DNA from: Stutzerimonas stutzeri KOS6
Lineage (GTDB): Bacteria; Pseudomonadota; Gammaproteobacteria; Pseudomonadales; Pseudomonadaceae
Assembly (NCBI RefSeq): GCF_000307775.2
Contig: NZ_KK020676.1
Span: forward strand, 1,400,576 to 1,464,575
Reading direction: 5' to 3'
DNA length: 64,000 nucleotides
In this document: one piece after another, positions 22,706 through 30,665 of the stretch
Layout: every line of letters starts with the position of its first letter
Position numbering within the stretch: position 1 is the stretch's first letter
Translations under genes and position numbers: made by a program
Notes under the pieces: model-generated
Told to the model about the DNA's origin: nothing
Databases searched by the model: none
Seen by the model: the letters and a program-made list of their open reading frames with translations, nothing else

Positions 22706-24292
22706 TCACCGGGAACGACTGGCGTTCAATGCCTGGAGCAGTGCCGCATCGCGCTTGTAGATGTCCGGGCGATAGCGTGGGCGACCATTGGCGTCGGTGT
22801 CCGCCGTCCAGTAGGCGATCAGGATCGGTGTCGGGCGGGCGAGGCGGTATTCGTGGGACCTGCCGGATCGCAGCAGTGTGGCGACCGTTTCCCGTTCGCT
22901 GCCGTCGAGCAGCAGGTCGACCAGCTGCAGTGCCGACTCGACGCGCACACAGCCGGAACTGAAGGCTCGCGCAGTGCGGTTGAACAGCGATTGGCTGGGC
23001 GTATCGTGCAGGTAGACCGAGTACGGGTTGGCGAAGCGTATCGCCACTTGCCCGAGCGGGTTGGCCGGCCCGGCGTCCTGGCGCAGCAGGATGCCGCGGG
23101 GGTTGCCCCAGTCGATCTGCAACGGGTCCAGGCTGTTGCCCTGGGCATCGAGTACGCGCATCTGGTTGCGGGCCAGGTAGTCCGGGTCCTGGCGGATCAG
23201 CGGCAGCTTGTCCTGCTTGAGGATGGTCGGCGGCACCGTCCAGGTGGGATTCAGCGTGAGGCGGGTGATCTGCGATTTCAGCGGCGGCGTCTGGCGTTCC
23301 TGGCGGCCGACCTGGGTGCGCGTCTGCCAGAACGGGCAGCTGTCGCGGAAGTAGATCAGACGGGCACCGGCGATATCGACCAGCAGCGACTGCGCTTCGA
23401 GGTCGCGGCTGATCCAACGCAGTCGCTCGAGGTTGATGCGCAGTTGATCGAGCCGGCTGGCCGGGCTGACGTTCAGTGCGGCCAGGGTGCCGGCGCCGAC
23501 CACGCTGTCCTGCTCCAGGCCATGCTGCAGCTGAAAGTCCTTCACCGCTTCGACCAGTTCATCGTCGTAGCGCTGGTCCATGGCCGGCGCGCTGCTGGCA
23601 GCGCCCAGCAGCTCGCGCAGCAGCGGCACGCGCGCATCGCTGCTGCCGGGACGCAAGGTCGGCCCGGTCGGTATCGGGCGCCAGGCCGGCAACGGGCGCT
23701 GGCGCAGATCGGCGTAGGCCGCCCGCAGGTCGCGATAGAGCGCGTGGCGTGGGCGCGCCCGGTCGAACGCCTGCGGCAGATCGACCAGGCCCTGCACGGC
23801 GATCTGCAGCAGGTCGCGATCGTCGCGTGCCGGGGCGTCCGGGCTGCGCCAGATGGGCTCGATGTCGGCCTGTCGCAAGCGCCCGTGAGACAGGTGCTGC
23901 AGTGCTTCGAGGTAGGCGTGGCTGGCGAAGATGTCACTGCACTCGCGATACCACGGTGCGGGCGTGCTCCGCTGCATCTGTTGGCGGATGCGCTCGGGCT
24001 GGTACTGCGCCGGGTCCAGGCCGTCGTCGGCCAGCAGGGCGAGCTGTTGCAGCAATTCGTCCAGCATGGGGTAGGACGTCCAGACCAAATGCCAGTGCGC
24101 GGCCTGGTAGAACGCCTTCAAGCGTTGCAGCGCCTCGGCGGGCAGGTCAGCCGGGAGCGCCGGGCAGCTTTGTGGCAGCGCTTCAAGTGCATTTGCGATC
24201 GGCATTGATGAGGGCGCTGGCGGCGCGGCGAAGGCTGCCCAGGGCATGAGACAGAGCCAGAGGAGCAGACGAGATGCACGTTTTTTGACCAA
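22706..24292 (-). CDS. Murein L,D-transpeptidase, YcbB/LdtD type
   Basis: The 528-aa product begins with a signal peptide (KKRASRLLLWLCLMPWAAFA). Next come the long N-terminal scaffold typical of YcbB, a peptidoglycan-binding domain around 195-255 (VEAVKDFQLQHGLEQDSVVGAGTLAAL) and the YkuD catalytic domain at about 300-450 with YLHDTPSQSLF and FSSGCVRVE, where His and Cys are catalytic. Such enzymes make 3-3 cross-links in peptidoglycan. Length is close to the family (about 600). It is divergent from a second YkuD-family gene. Confidence 0.9.
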   Translation of the reverse strand: MVKKRASRLLLWLCLMPWAAFAAPPAPSSMPIANALEALPQSCPALPADLPAEALQRLKAFYQAAHWHLVWTSYPMLDELLQQLALLADDGLDPAQYQPERIRQQMQRSTPAPWYRECSDIFASHAYLEALQHLSHGRLRQADIEPIWRSPDAPARDDRDLLQIAVQGLVDLPQAFDRARPRHALYRDLRAAYADLRQRPLPAWRPIPTGPTLRPGSSDARVPLLRELLGAASSAPAMDQRYDDELVEAVKDFQLQHGLEQDSVVGAGTLAALNVSPASRLDQLRINLERLRWISRDLEAQSLLVDIAGARLIYFRDSCPFWQTRTQVGRQERQTPPLKSQITRLTLNPTWTVPPTILKQDKLPLIRQDPDYLARNQMRVLDAQGNSLDPLQIDWGNPRGILLRQDAGPANPLGQVAIRFANPYSVYLHDTPSQSLFNRTARAFSSGCVRVESALQLVDLLLDGSERETVATLLRSGRSHEYRLARPTPILIAYWTADTDANGRPRYRPDIYKRDAALLQALNASRSR

Positions 24293-24484
24293 TGTTCCGC
24301 TCCAGTCCGTTGCGGTGGCTGCTAGACTGCGGCTCTCAGGGCAGCGGCCTCGGCGGCTGTCGATCTAGCGTTCGGACATAAAAACATATCGTGCCGGGTC
24401 TCGGGAGGTTGTTCGTCCTGCCCGGCTTCGTGCGCTGCGGCCAGACAGACATCGCCAGGCCGTGGCCAATCGGATTGCCAGCTC

Positions 24485-25192
24485 ATGACATCCACGTTTC
24501 GTGCCTGCCTGATGGCCGGCCTGTTCGCCCTCGCCGCGCCGGTCTGGGCGGCCGATGCAGCCTATCAGGCGATGGTCGAGCGCCTGGGTCGCCTGGCACC
24601 CAGGCTCGACCGGCAGGTCCTGACCCACGCCGTCGCAGCCATGCAGTGCGCGGTGAACAATGGCGCCAGTGCTGCCCAGCGTCTGGCGGTGATCGACTTT
24701 TCGTTGCCCTCCAGCGAGCGCAGGCTGTGGATCTTCGATCTGCAGCAGGAGCGCTTGCTGCTCGAGGATCTGGTCGCCCATGGGCAGAAATCCGGCGACA
24801 ACCACGCCACCCGTTTCTCCAACCTGGTCGGCAGCCATCAGTCCAGCATCGGCCTGTTCCGTACCGCAGAAAGCTACAGCGGCAAGCATGGCTATTCGCT
24901 GCGCATGGATGGGCTGGAGCCGGGCATCAATGACCGCGCCCGTGAGCGCGCCATCGTCATTCATCCGGCGGCGTACGTGGATCCGTCCTGGATCGCCACC
25001 CAGGGTCGCATCGGGCGCAGCCAGGGGTGTCCGGCGGTTCGGCCGGAGGTGGCGCGGATGGTGGTCGACAGCCTCAAGGGTGGCCAGTTCATGTTCTCCT
25101 GGTACCCCGACCAGCAGTGGCTGCGGTCCTCGGCCTACCTCAACTGCAAGCCGAACCAGGTGGCGGGCATTCTCGCGGCCGGGCGGGGTTGA
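24485..25192 (+). CDS. Murein L,D-transpeptidase catalytic domain protein (YkuD_2)
   Basis: The 235-aa product has a signal peptide ending near VWA-AD, then a YkuD_2 domain: DFSLPSSERRLWIFDL, GLFRTAESYSGKHGYSLRMDGLEPG, AIVIHPAAYV (catalytic His) and GRSQGCPAVRP (catalytic Cys). These proteins are small secreted relatives of L,D-transpeptidases whose substrate is not settled. A ribosome site is not obvious before the ATG. It is divergent from the YcbB-type gene, which suggests a shared cell-wall function. Confidence 0.9.
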   Translation: MTSTFRACLMAGLFALAAPVWAADAAYQAMVERLGRLAPRLDRQVLTHAVAAMQCAVNNGASAAQRLAVIDFSLPSSERRLWIFDLQQERLLLEDLVAHGQKSGDNHATRFSNLVGSHQSSIGLFRTAESYSGKHGYSLRMDGLEPGINDRARERAIVIHPAAYVDPSWIATQGRIGRSQGCPAVRPEVARMVVDSLKGGQFMFSWYPDQQWLRSSAYLNCKPNQVAGILAAGRG

Positions 25193-25220
25193 TTTGCGGC
25201 TAGAAAATGCAGCTACAAGG

Positions 25221-25248
25221 CTCAAGCCTCAAGCCTCAAGCCTCAAGC
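25221..25248. repeat. Tandem heptamer (CTCAAGC)4
   Basis: Four perfect copies of a seven-base unit, followed by a degenerate TGCAAG, lie just after the YkuD_2 gene. Short CAAGC-type heptamers of this kind are common between Pseudomonas genes. Confidence 0.85.
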
Positions 25249-25311
25249 TGCAAGAAAAAGCGCCGACGGGCTTCAAAAAAGCTGGACAGGCCTCACTGAT
25301 TCGCTTGCTGT

Positions 25312-25385
25312 CGTAGGCTGGGTCACGCTTCACCGACCCGGCGGGCGGAGTCATGGTGGATGTAAAAAACGACATCCACGCTACG
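25312..25385. repeat. Palindromic intergenic repeat, copy 1
   Basis: The ends CGTAG and CTACG pair, and an internal hairpin GTGGATGT/ACATCCAC (25356-25379) is perfect over 8 bases. It shares CACGCTTCACCGA with the complement of the repeat at 62804-62888 and the GGTGGATGT/ACATCCAC block, so the two belong to one family. Confidence 0.65.
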
Positions 25386-25402
25386 CCAGCTTGCAGGCTG
25401 TC

Positions 25403-27184
25403 CTACCTTTGCTCGCTCTGCGGCGTCACCCGCAGTACTTCCTCGAGCGTGGTCAGCCCGGCGGCGATCTTCTGTGCGCCGGACAGGCGCAGGCTGCGCA
25501 TGCCGTCCTTGAAGGCCTGCCGGCGCAGGGCGACGATGTCGGTGTCGGCGGTGATCAGCGGCTTGATCGCATCATTGAGCAGCATGATTTCGTAGACGCC
25601 CGCGCGCCCGCGATATCCCGTGTCGCGGCATTCCAGGCAGCCCACCGCCTGCTGCGCAGTACTCGGCAGCGGTGCGTTCCAGGGGCGGGTCAGCGCCGTC
25701 CAGTCGTCGCCGTCCAGTTGCACCGGTGCCTTGCAGTGCGGGCAGAGCGTGCGCACCAGGCGTTGGGCCATGACGCCCAGCAGCGTGGCCTTGAGCAGGT
25801 AATGCGGTACGCCGAGCTCCAGCAGGCGGGTGATGGCCGAGGGCGCGTCGTTGGTGTGCAGGGTGGAGAGCACCAGGTGCCCGGTGAGCGCTGCCTGGAT
25901 CGCCATCTCGGCGGTTTCCAGGTCGCGGATCTCGCCGATCATGATGATGTCCGGGTCCTGGCGCATCAGCGCACGCACGCCGCTGGCGAAGGTCAGGTCG
26001 ATGTTGTGCTGCACCTGCATCTGGTTGAAGGCGCCTTCGATCATCTCGATCGGGTCCTCGATGGTGCAGACGTTCACTTCCGGTGTGGCCAGTTGCTTGA
26101 GCGTGGTGTAGAGCGTGGTGGTCTTGCCCGAGCCGGTCGGCCCGGTGACCAAAATGATGCCGTTGGGCTGGCCGGTCATGCTCTGCCAGCGGCGCAGGTC
26201 GTCGGCGGTGAAGCCCAGCTGGTCGAAGCCCTTGAGCAGCACGTCAGGATCGAAGATGCGCATCACCATCTTTTCGCCGAAGGCAGTCGGCAGCGTCGAC
26301 AGGCGTAGCTCCACCTCGCCGCCATCCGGCGTCTTGGTCTTGACCCGGCCGTCCTGCGGCTTGCGCTTCTCGGCGACGTTCATCCGGCCGAGGGATTTCA
26401 GCCGGCTGACCACCGCCATCGTCACCTGTGGCGGAAACTGGTAGACGTTGTGCAGCACGCCATCGATGCGAAAGCGCACCGAGCCCTGCTCGCGGCGCGG
26501 CTCGATATGGATATCGCTGGCGCGCTGCTGGAAGGCGTACTGGAACAGCCAGTCGACGATGTTGACGATGTGCGAGTCGTTGGCGTCCGGCTCCTGGTCG
26601 CTGGCGCCGAGGTTGAGCAGTTGCTCGAAGTTGCCGACGCCGCTGATCTTCTGCTCGCTGCCACTGGCGCCGCTGACCGACCTGGCCAGTCGGTAGAACT
26701 CCACGGTGAAGCGCTGGATGTCCGAGGGATTGGCCACCACGCGCTTGATCGGGCGCTTGAGTACGTGGGTCAGGTTGGCTTCCCAGCCGTGCACGAAGGG
26801 CTGGCTGCTGGCGATGGTGACCGCGCTGCTGTCCACCGCCACGGCGAGGATGCCGTGGCGCTGGGCGAAGGCGTAGGACATCAGCGGAGTGATCGCGGCG
26901 ACGTCGATCTTCAGCGGGTCGATGCGCAGGTACGGCTGGCCGGCCCGTTCCGCCAGCCAGACGGTGAGCGTTTCGAGGTCGAGCTTCCTGCCGGGACGCT
27001 GCAGGTCATCGAGCTGCTGGGCGGCGAGGAACTCCAGCGGATGCTGCTGGTTGGCCACCGCGCTGCGGCGAACCGCCAGGCATTGCTCGGCACTGTCCTG
27101 GGCGATCCGCTCCTGGGCAACCAGCTCGCGCAACAGATCGTCGAGGCTGAGAACGCGATCAGGCTGGACGGCAAAGCTGGACAT
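25403..27184 (-). CDS. GspE/PilB-family secretion ATPase
   Basis: The 593-aa protein has an N-terminal MshEN-like domain (FLAAQQLDDLQ to about 170), then the ATPase: ASDIHIEPRR, Walker A GPTGSGKTTTLYT, Asp box CTIEDPIEMIEG, Walker B RQDPDIIMIGEIRDLETAE, His box TGHLVLSTLHTND, and a tetracysteine zinc site (CPHC and CLEC). Such ATPases drive type II secretion or type IV pilus assembly. No pilin, platform or secretin gene is nearby, so its machine is encoded elsewhere or it is an orphan. Start ATG 27184. Confidence 0.93.
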   Translation of the reverse strand: MSSFAVQPDRVLSLDDLLRELVAQERIAQDSAEQCLAVRRSAVANQQHPLEFLAAQQLDDLQRPGRKLDLETLTVWLAERAGQPYLRIDPLKIDVAAITPLMSYAFAQRHGILAVAVDSSAVTIASSQPFVHGWEANLTHVLKRPIKRVVANPSDIQRFTVEFYRLARSVSGASGSEQKISGVGNFEQLLNLGASDQEPDANDSHIVNIVDWLFQYAFQQRASDIHIEPRREQGSVRFRIDGVLHNVYQFPPQVTMAVVSRLKSLGRMNVAEKRKPQDGRVKTKTPDGGEVELRLSTLPTAFGEKMVMRIFDPDVLLKGFDQLGFTADDLRRWQSMTGQPNGIILVTGPTGSGKTTTLYTTLKQLATPEVNVCTIEDPIEMIEGAFNQMQVQHNIDLTFASGVRALMRQDPDIIMIGEIRDLETAEMAIQAALTGHLVLSTLHTNDAPSAITRLLELGVPHYLLKATLLGVMAQRLVRTLCPHCKAPVQLDGDDWTALTRPWNAPLPSTAQQAVGCLECRDTGYRGRAGVYEIMLLNDAIKPLITADTDIVALRRQAFKDGMRSLRLSGAQKIAAGLTTLEEVLRVTPQSEQR

Positions 27185-27296
27185 GGCGACTCCTCAAGGC
27201 GAGGCGGCCAGGAACGTCGGCCGCCAGGCAGCAAGAATGCCGCAAATGTCCGACCGGCAACAGGAAGCGGTCGAGAACCTGAGCAGTCGGGTGCCG

Positions 27297-28040
27297 CTAT
27301 CGCAGGATCACCGGGGCGGTATCGGCTGGCAGGCCCGGCTGGGTTACGGCGCGGGCTGCCTCGTCCGCTGGCAGGCCATGGCCGAGCTGCTGCTGCAGCT
27401 GACGCGCCACATCGGCGCCCAGCGAGAGGGACACGTCGCGGATGACGCGGCCTCGGTTGGCGGTGACTTGCCCATCGGCGGCGCTGACCAGCTTCACATC
27501 CTGGCCTTCGCCCAGCGCCGAGAACGCCGAGATGACCTCCAGGGTGCGGGTGTCGATCAGGCTGAACTCGGCGACCAGCGTCAGCCCGAAGATCTTCGAG
27601 TAGTTGTCCGAATGCTGCAGCGAACCGAGCTCCTGGCGGAAGTCCAGGTCGGACAGGGTGCCGAACAATACATAGTCGGCGCCTTTGAAGTCGCCGTTGC
27701 GAATGCGTCCGATGATGTCGTGCAGCCCCTCGTTGGCCTTGCCGTAGGGTTTGCCCTGGATCAGCTGGAACTGGCCGGACTTGAGCATCTCGCCCTTGAT
27801 GTCTGCGCTGAATTTCTTCAGCTCGCCGCGCTCGAGGTAGCTGTAGGTGGCCTCCAGCTCGCGATAGTTGCTGTTTGCCGATGCGGAGAAACCATTGACC
27901 TGGGCTTGCTCGGAAGCACTGACCAGATGGATGTATTCGCGCACGCGCTCTTCGTAAGCGAGGTCGGTTACCGCGACCTTGGGCGCGGCGTGGCTGGCGA
28001 AGGCCAGGCCGCAGAGTAGCAGGGAGGCTAGCAGGCGCAT
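27297..28040 (-). CDS. CsgG-like periplasmic protein of the LpoB cluster
   Basis: The 247-aa product has a signal peptide (MRLLASLLLCGLAFASHAA) but no lipobox. The mature part has a CsgG/penicillin-binding-protein-activator-like arrangement: KVAVTDLAYEER at the start, a long helix, GADYVLFGTLSDLDF, and LVAEFSLIDTRTLEVISAFSALGEG. It directly follows lpoB with a 1-base gap and probably shares its fold. Function unknown; a partner of LpoB or of the lipoproteins upstream is likely. Last gene of the four-gene transcript. Confidence 0.75.
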   Translation of the reverse strand: MRLLASLLLCGLAFASHAAPKVAVTDLAYEERVREYIHLVSASEQAQVNGFSASANSNYRELEATYSYLERGELKKFSADIKGEMLKSGQFQLIQGKPYGKANEGLHDIIGRIRNGDFKGADYVLFGTLSDLDFRQELGSLQHSDNYSKIFGLTLVAEFSLIDTRTLEVISAFSALGEGQDVKLVSAADGQVTANRGRVIRDVSLSLGADVARQLQQQLGHGLPADEAARAVTQPGLPADTAPVILR

Positions 28041-28041
28041 T

Positions 28042-28635
28042 TCAACGCTCCGTGGTCTTGCGAATTTCCTTTTCGTCCATCCACTCGGCCAGGCCGCTCT
28101 CGACGTCGACGAGCTGCAGGCTGAACTTGTAGAAGACGTCCTTGTAGTCGCTGCTGCGCTTGACGATCGAGCTGATGCTGCCTTCCAGGCGGTACTTGGC
28201 GGCGATCATGTTGCCGGTCTTGCTTATCGTGGACTGCTTGTACAGACCGCTCTGGTTCTGCTGCTTGAGCTGATCGACCTGGCTGTCCATGTCGATGTTA
28301 TCGCTGGCGAAGCGCGCGGTGCCGGTTTTCATCAGCTGGGTCTTGATCGAGGTGGTGATCTCGCGGGTGTCGATGTACTCGCTGGTCTTGTTCTTCACAT
28401 CGTAGATCTGGATCACCGGCCGGCCCTGCAGTACGCCGGACTGCGCCAGCGAGCGGGTCATCGATTCGGCGATGTTCTGCAGGTCCGATGAGCCGAACTC
28501 ATTGGTGATCAGCTCGACGGCCTTGCTGTCGCCATAGCTGATATTGCCGCCGCCCAGTACGGGTGACGAGGTGGAGGCGCAGCCGCTGACCAGCGCAGCG
28601 AGGGAGACAATGGCGAAGGTACGGACGAAAGACAT
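28042..28635 (-). CDS. lpoB: Outer-membrane lipoprotein activator of PBP1b (LpoB)
   Basis: The 197-aa product carries a lipobox VSGCAST (Cys19) and the LpoB core: SSDLQNIAESMTRSLAQSGVLQGRPVIQIYDVKNKTSEYIDTREITTSIKTQL, then ARFASDNID and YRLEGSISSIVKRSSDYKDVFYKFSLQLVDVESGLAEWMDEKEIRK. In enterobacteria LpoB stimulates the glycosyltransferase of PBP1b across the periplasm. It sits between a YcfL-like gene and a CsgG-like gene, the first resembling the E. coli ycfL-lpoB order. Confidence 0.9.
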   Translation of the reverse strand: MSFVRTFAIVSLAALVSGCASTSSPVLGGGNISYGDSKAVELITNEFGSSDLQNIAESMTRSLAQSGVLQGRPVIQIYDVKNKTSEYIDTREITTSIKTQLMKTGTARFASDNIDMDSQVDQLKQQNQSGLYKQSTISKTGNMIAAKYRLEGSISSIVKRSSDYKDVFYKFSLQLVDVESGLAEWMDEKEIRKTTER

Positions 28636-28644
28636 GGCAAGGCC

Positions 28645-29043
28645 CTAGCGGAAAATATGGACGGAGTTTTCGGGGGTCTGGACTTCCAGGCGAAAGTCGG
28701 TGGCTTGTGGTACCGGCGCGATGGCCGGCAGATAGACGGTCTGCGTTCCGTAGAGCGTCAGGCTCTTCCAGCTTTCCTCGGCGGCGACCGGGAAGCCGTC
28801 GTCGCCGAGCCAGGCGAAGCGGTAATACATCGACTTGTTACGCGCACTGCTGTTCTTGAGCTCGGCCTTGACGGTGAGAAAGCCGTTTTCCCGGGCGACG
28901 CGCATGGCGCCGAGCTGGATGTGCTCCATGCTGCCGAGGGAAGCCACCTTGCTCGCCGCGCTGCCTGGCGCAGGCGGCTGGGGCGTGGCACAGCCGCCTG
29001 CAAGCAGGCTCAGGCCGAGAACGAGGGGAAGGAAACGGGACAT
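28645..29043 (-). CDS. YcfL family (DUF1425) lipoprotein
   Basis: The product (132 aa from MSRFLPLVL) has a lipobox LLAGGC and the DUF1425 fold: MRVARENGFLTVKAELKNSSARNKSMYYRFAWLGDDGFPVAAEESWKSLTLYG. YcfL proteins lie next to lpoB in many gammaproteobacteria and have unknown function. ATG 29043 was chosen over 29061 because GGAGG lies just upstream and the signal peptide starts there. Confidence 0.85.
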   Translation of the reverse strand: MSRFLPLVLGLSLLAGGCATPQPPAPGSAASKVASLGSMEHIQLGAMRVARENGFLTVKAELKNSSARNKSMYYRFAWLGDDGFPVAAEESWKSLTLYGTQTVYLPAIAPVPQATDFRLEVQTPENSVHIFR

Positions 29044-29057
29044 CGGGACCTCCTGGG

Positions 29058-30449
29058 TCACTGGGCCTGGGCGATACGGGTGAGCGGGTCTGGAAGCCGG
29101 ACAGCGGTGCCGGCGGTGAACACCTGGCTACCGACTATCCGCAGCGGAATGACCTGGTAGGGCCGGTCCAGCTGCAGCGTGGCGACGGCGCCGGTGGGCA
29201 ACGTCAGGTTGTGCTCGCCACGCTTGAGGCGTGCGCGCGCCACCAGGGTCTGGTTGGGCAGGGTCCGCCAGGTACGCTCGTCGGCCCCTTCGGTGATGGC
29301 CGACATCAGCCCGACTGCCAGTCCTGCCAGCGGGCCTACGTTGTCGTTCAACTGCTTCTGCATCACGCTGCGGCTGATCGCCCGCACGCTGGTGCGCAGG
29401 ATGATCCCGGGCATGTCGTCACGCAACGCGCGCCGCGACATGGCGTCGGTGTCGTTGAGTTGCGCAAGGGTGAGACGCTGTTCATCGAGCAGCAGCGCCT
29501 GCTCCGCAGGCTGCGCTTCGCTCCTGATTACCGGGAAGGAGAACGGTGTCACGATGATCCCGGTCGAGGTGGGGATCGGCAGCGGAATGAGCACTGAGTC
29601 GCGGGCCGGGGCCAGTCCGCTCTGCACCACGATCAGCACTTCGCTTTCATCGGCGGCCGGCGCTGGCGCATCCAGGCGAAGCAGCGCATCTTCGAGCAGC
29701 GGCTCGCCCGGCCTCAGTTCGATGGCCTTGCGGTAGCCCGGCGCGGCGAGTCCTCTTTCGCCCAGCGCTTCGTAGACGAAGCCAGCGAGGTAGTGGCTGA
29801 AGGCGCTCTGATAGCTGTTCTTCAGGTTCAGGACTTCCGGCGCGTCGAGGACTTCCACAGGATAGCCCTGCAGGTCCTTGAGCTGCGCGGTGATGCCTTT
29901 CTCCTCGGCTTCCTGTTCACGCTCGAGGTATTCGCGATCGCGCAGTTCGCTGATGAAGGCTTCACGTTCGTGGGTCTTCTTGATGTCCATGCGCGCCTGC
30001 TCGAAATCGTTGCGAGCCAGGCGATTGAGCGCCAGCTGCGTGGTGAGCATGACCTTTTCGTAGTCGTAGCCTTCGTAGCGGCGCACCCTGTCGTTGACCA
30101 GCAGGCTGCCGAACTGGGCGAGGTATTTCGCGGGGTCGAGCCTGATCGATTCTTCCCAGGCGCTGATCGCCTGATCCGCCTCGCTCCAGGCCGCCTCGCT
30201 GCCGACCAGGTCACCCTTGGCGCGCAGCAGCTCGCCTTTTTCCAGGTAGTACAGCAGGTCCTTCTGCTCGCGGCTGTTGTGTTTCTCCAGCAGCGTCAGC
30301 GCGGCGTCGGGCTCGCCGGCCAGGATGTGCTGGTTGATGGCAGTCAGTTCGCCTTCGTAGCTGCGGAATGTTTCACAGCCGCTCAGAAACAGTGCCAGTC
30401 CCAATGTGAGGACGGCGTTGGCATATCGAGTCACTGGTAAGGAGTCCAT
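29058..30449 (-). CDS. COG3014-type TPR lipoprotein
   Basis: The product (463 aa) has a lipobox LFLSGCETF near residue 25. TPR-like helices follow (ELTAINQHILAGEPDAALTLLEKHN; KGELLRAKGDL; SHYLAGFVYEALGERGLAAPGYRKAIELRPGEP), then a C-terminal beta-rich region containing IPLPIPTSTG and LRTSVRAISRS. This resembles the conserved COG3014 proteins found beside ycfL-lpoB in Vibrio and Pseudomonas. The first ATG lacks a clear ribosome site; GTG 30434 (VTRYANAV) would also leave a proper signal. First gene of the lipoprotein cluster; function unknown, presumably cell-envelope. Confidence 0.75.
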   Translation of the reverse strand: MDSLPVTRYANAVLTLGLALFLSGCETFRSYEGELTAINQHILAGEPDAALTLLEKHNSREQKDLLYYLEKGELLRAKGDLVGSEAAWSEADQAISAWEESIRLDPAKYLAQFGSLLVNDRVRRYEGYDYEKVMLTTQLALNRLARNDFEQARMDIKKTHEREAFISELRDREYLEREQEAEEKGITAQLKDLQGYPVEVLDAPEVLNLKNSYQSAFSHYLAGFVYEALGERGLAAPGYRKAIELRPGEPLLEDALLRLDAPAPAADESEVLIVVQSGLAPARDSVLIPLPIPTSTGIIVTPFSFPVIRSEAQPAEQALLLDEQRLTLAQLNDTDAMSRRALRDDMPGIILRTSVRAISRSVMQKQLNDNVGPLAGLAVGLMSAITEGADERTWRTLPNQTLVARARLKRGEHNLTLPTGAVATLQLDRPYQVIPLRIVGSQVFTAGTAVRLPDPLTRIAQAQ

Positions 30450-30665
30450 CCGTGGCTGTAGCGGGCTGGCCTGGTTCCGCTGGCGCTGGCGATTCGCGTC
30501 GTATCAGGATCGCGCCGCGCGAAGCCTGCCAGCGCGGCGATCAAGGGGGCGCGATGTTAATACGATATTGAATGATGGCCAACAGCCATGTTTGTGCCCG
30601 GCGCAGCCTGTCTGCCGTGATCGCTCACGCAGTGGCTGGGGCCCGCCTTCCGTGGCGGGGCCCGA

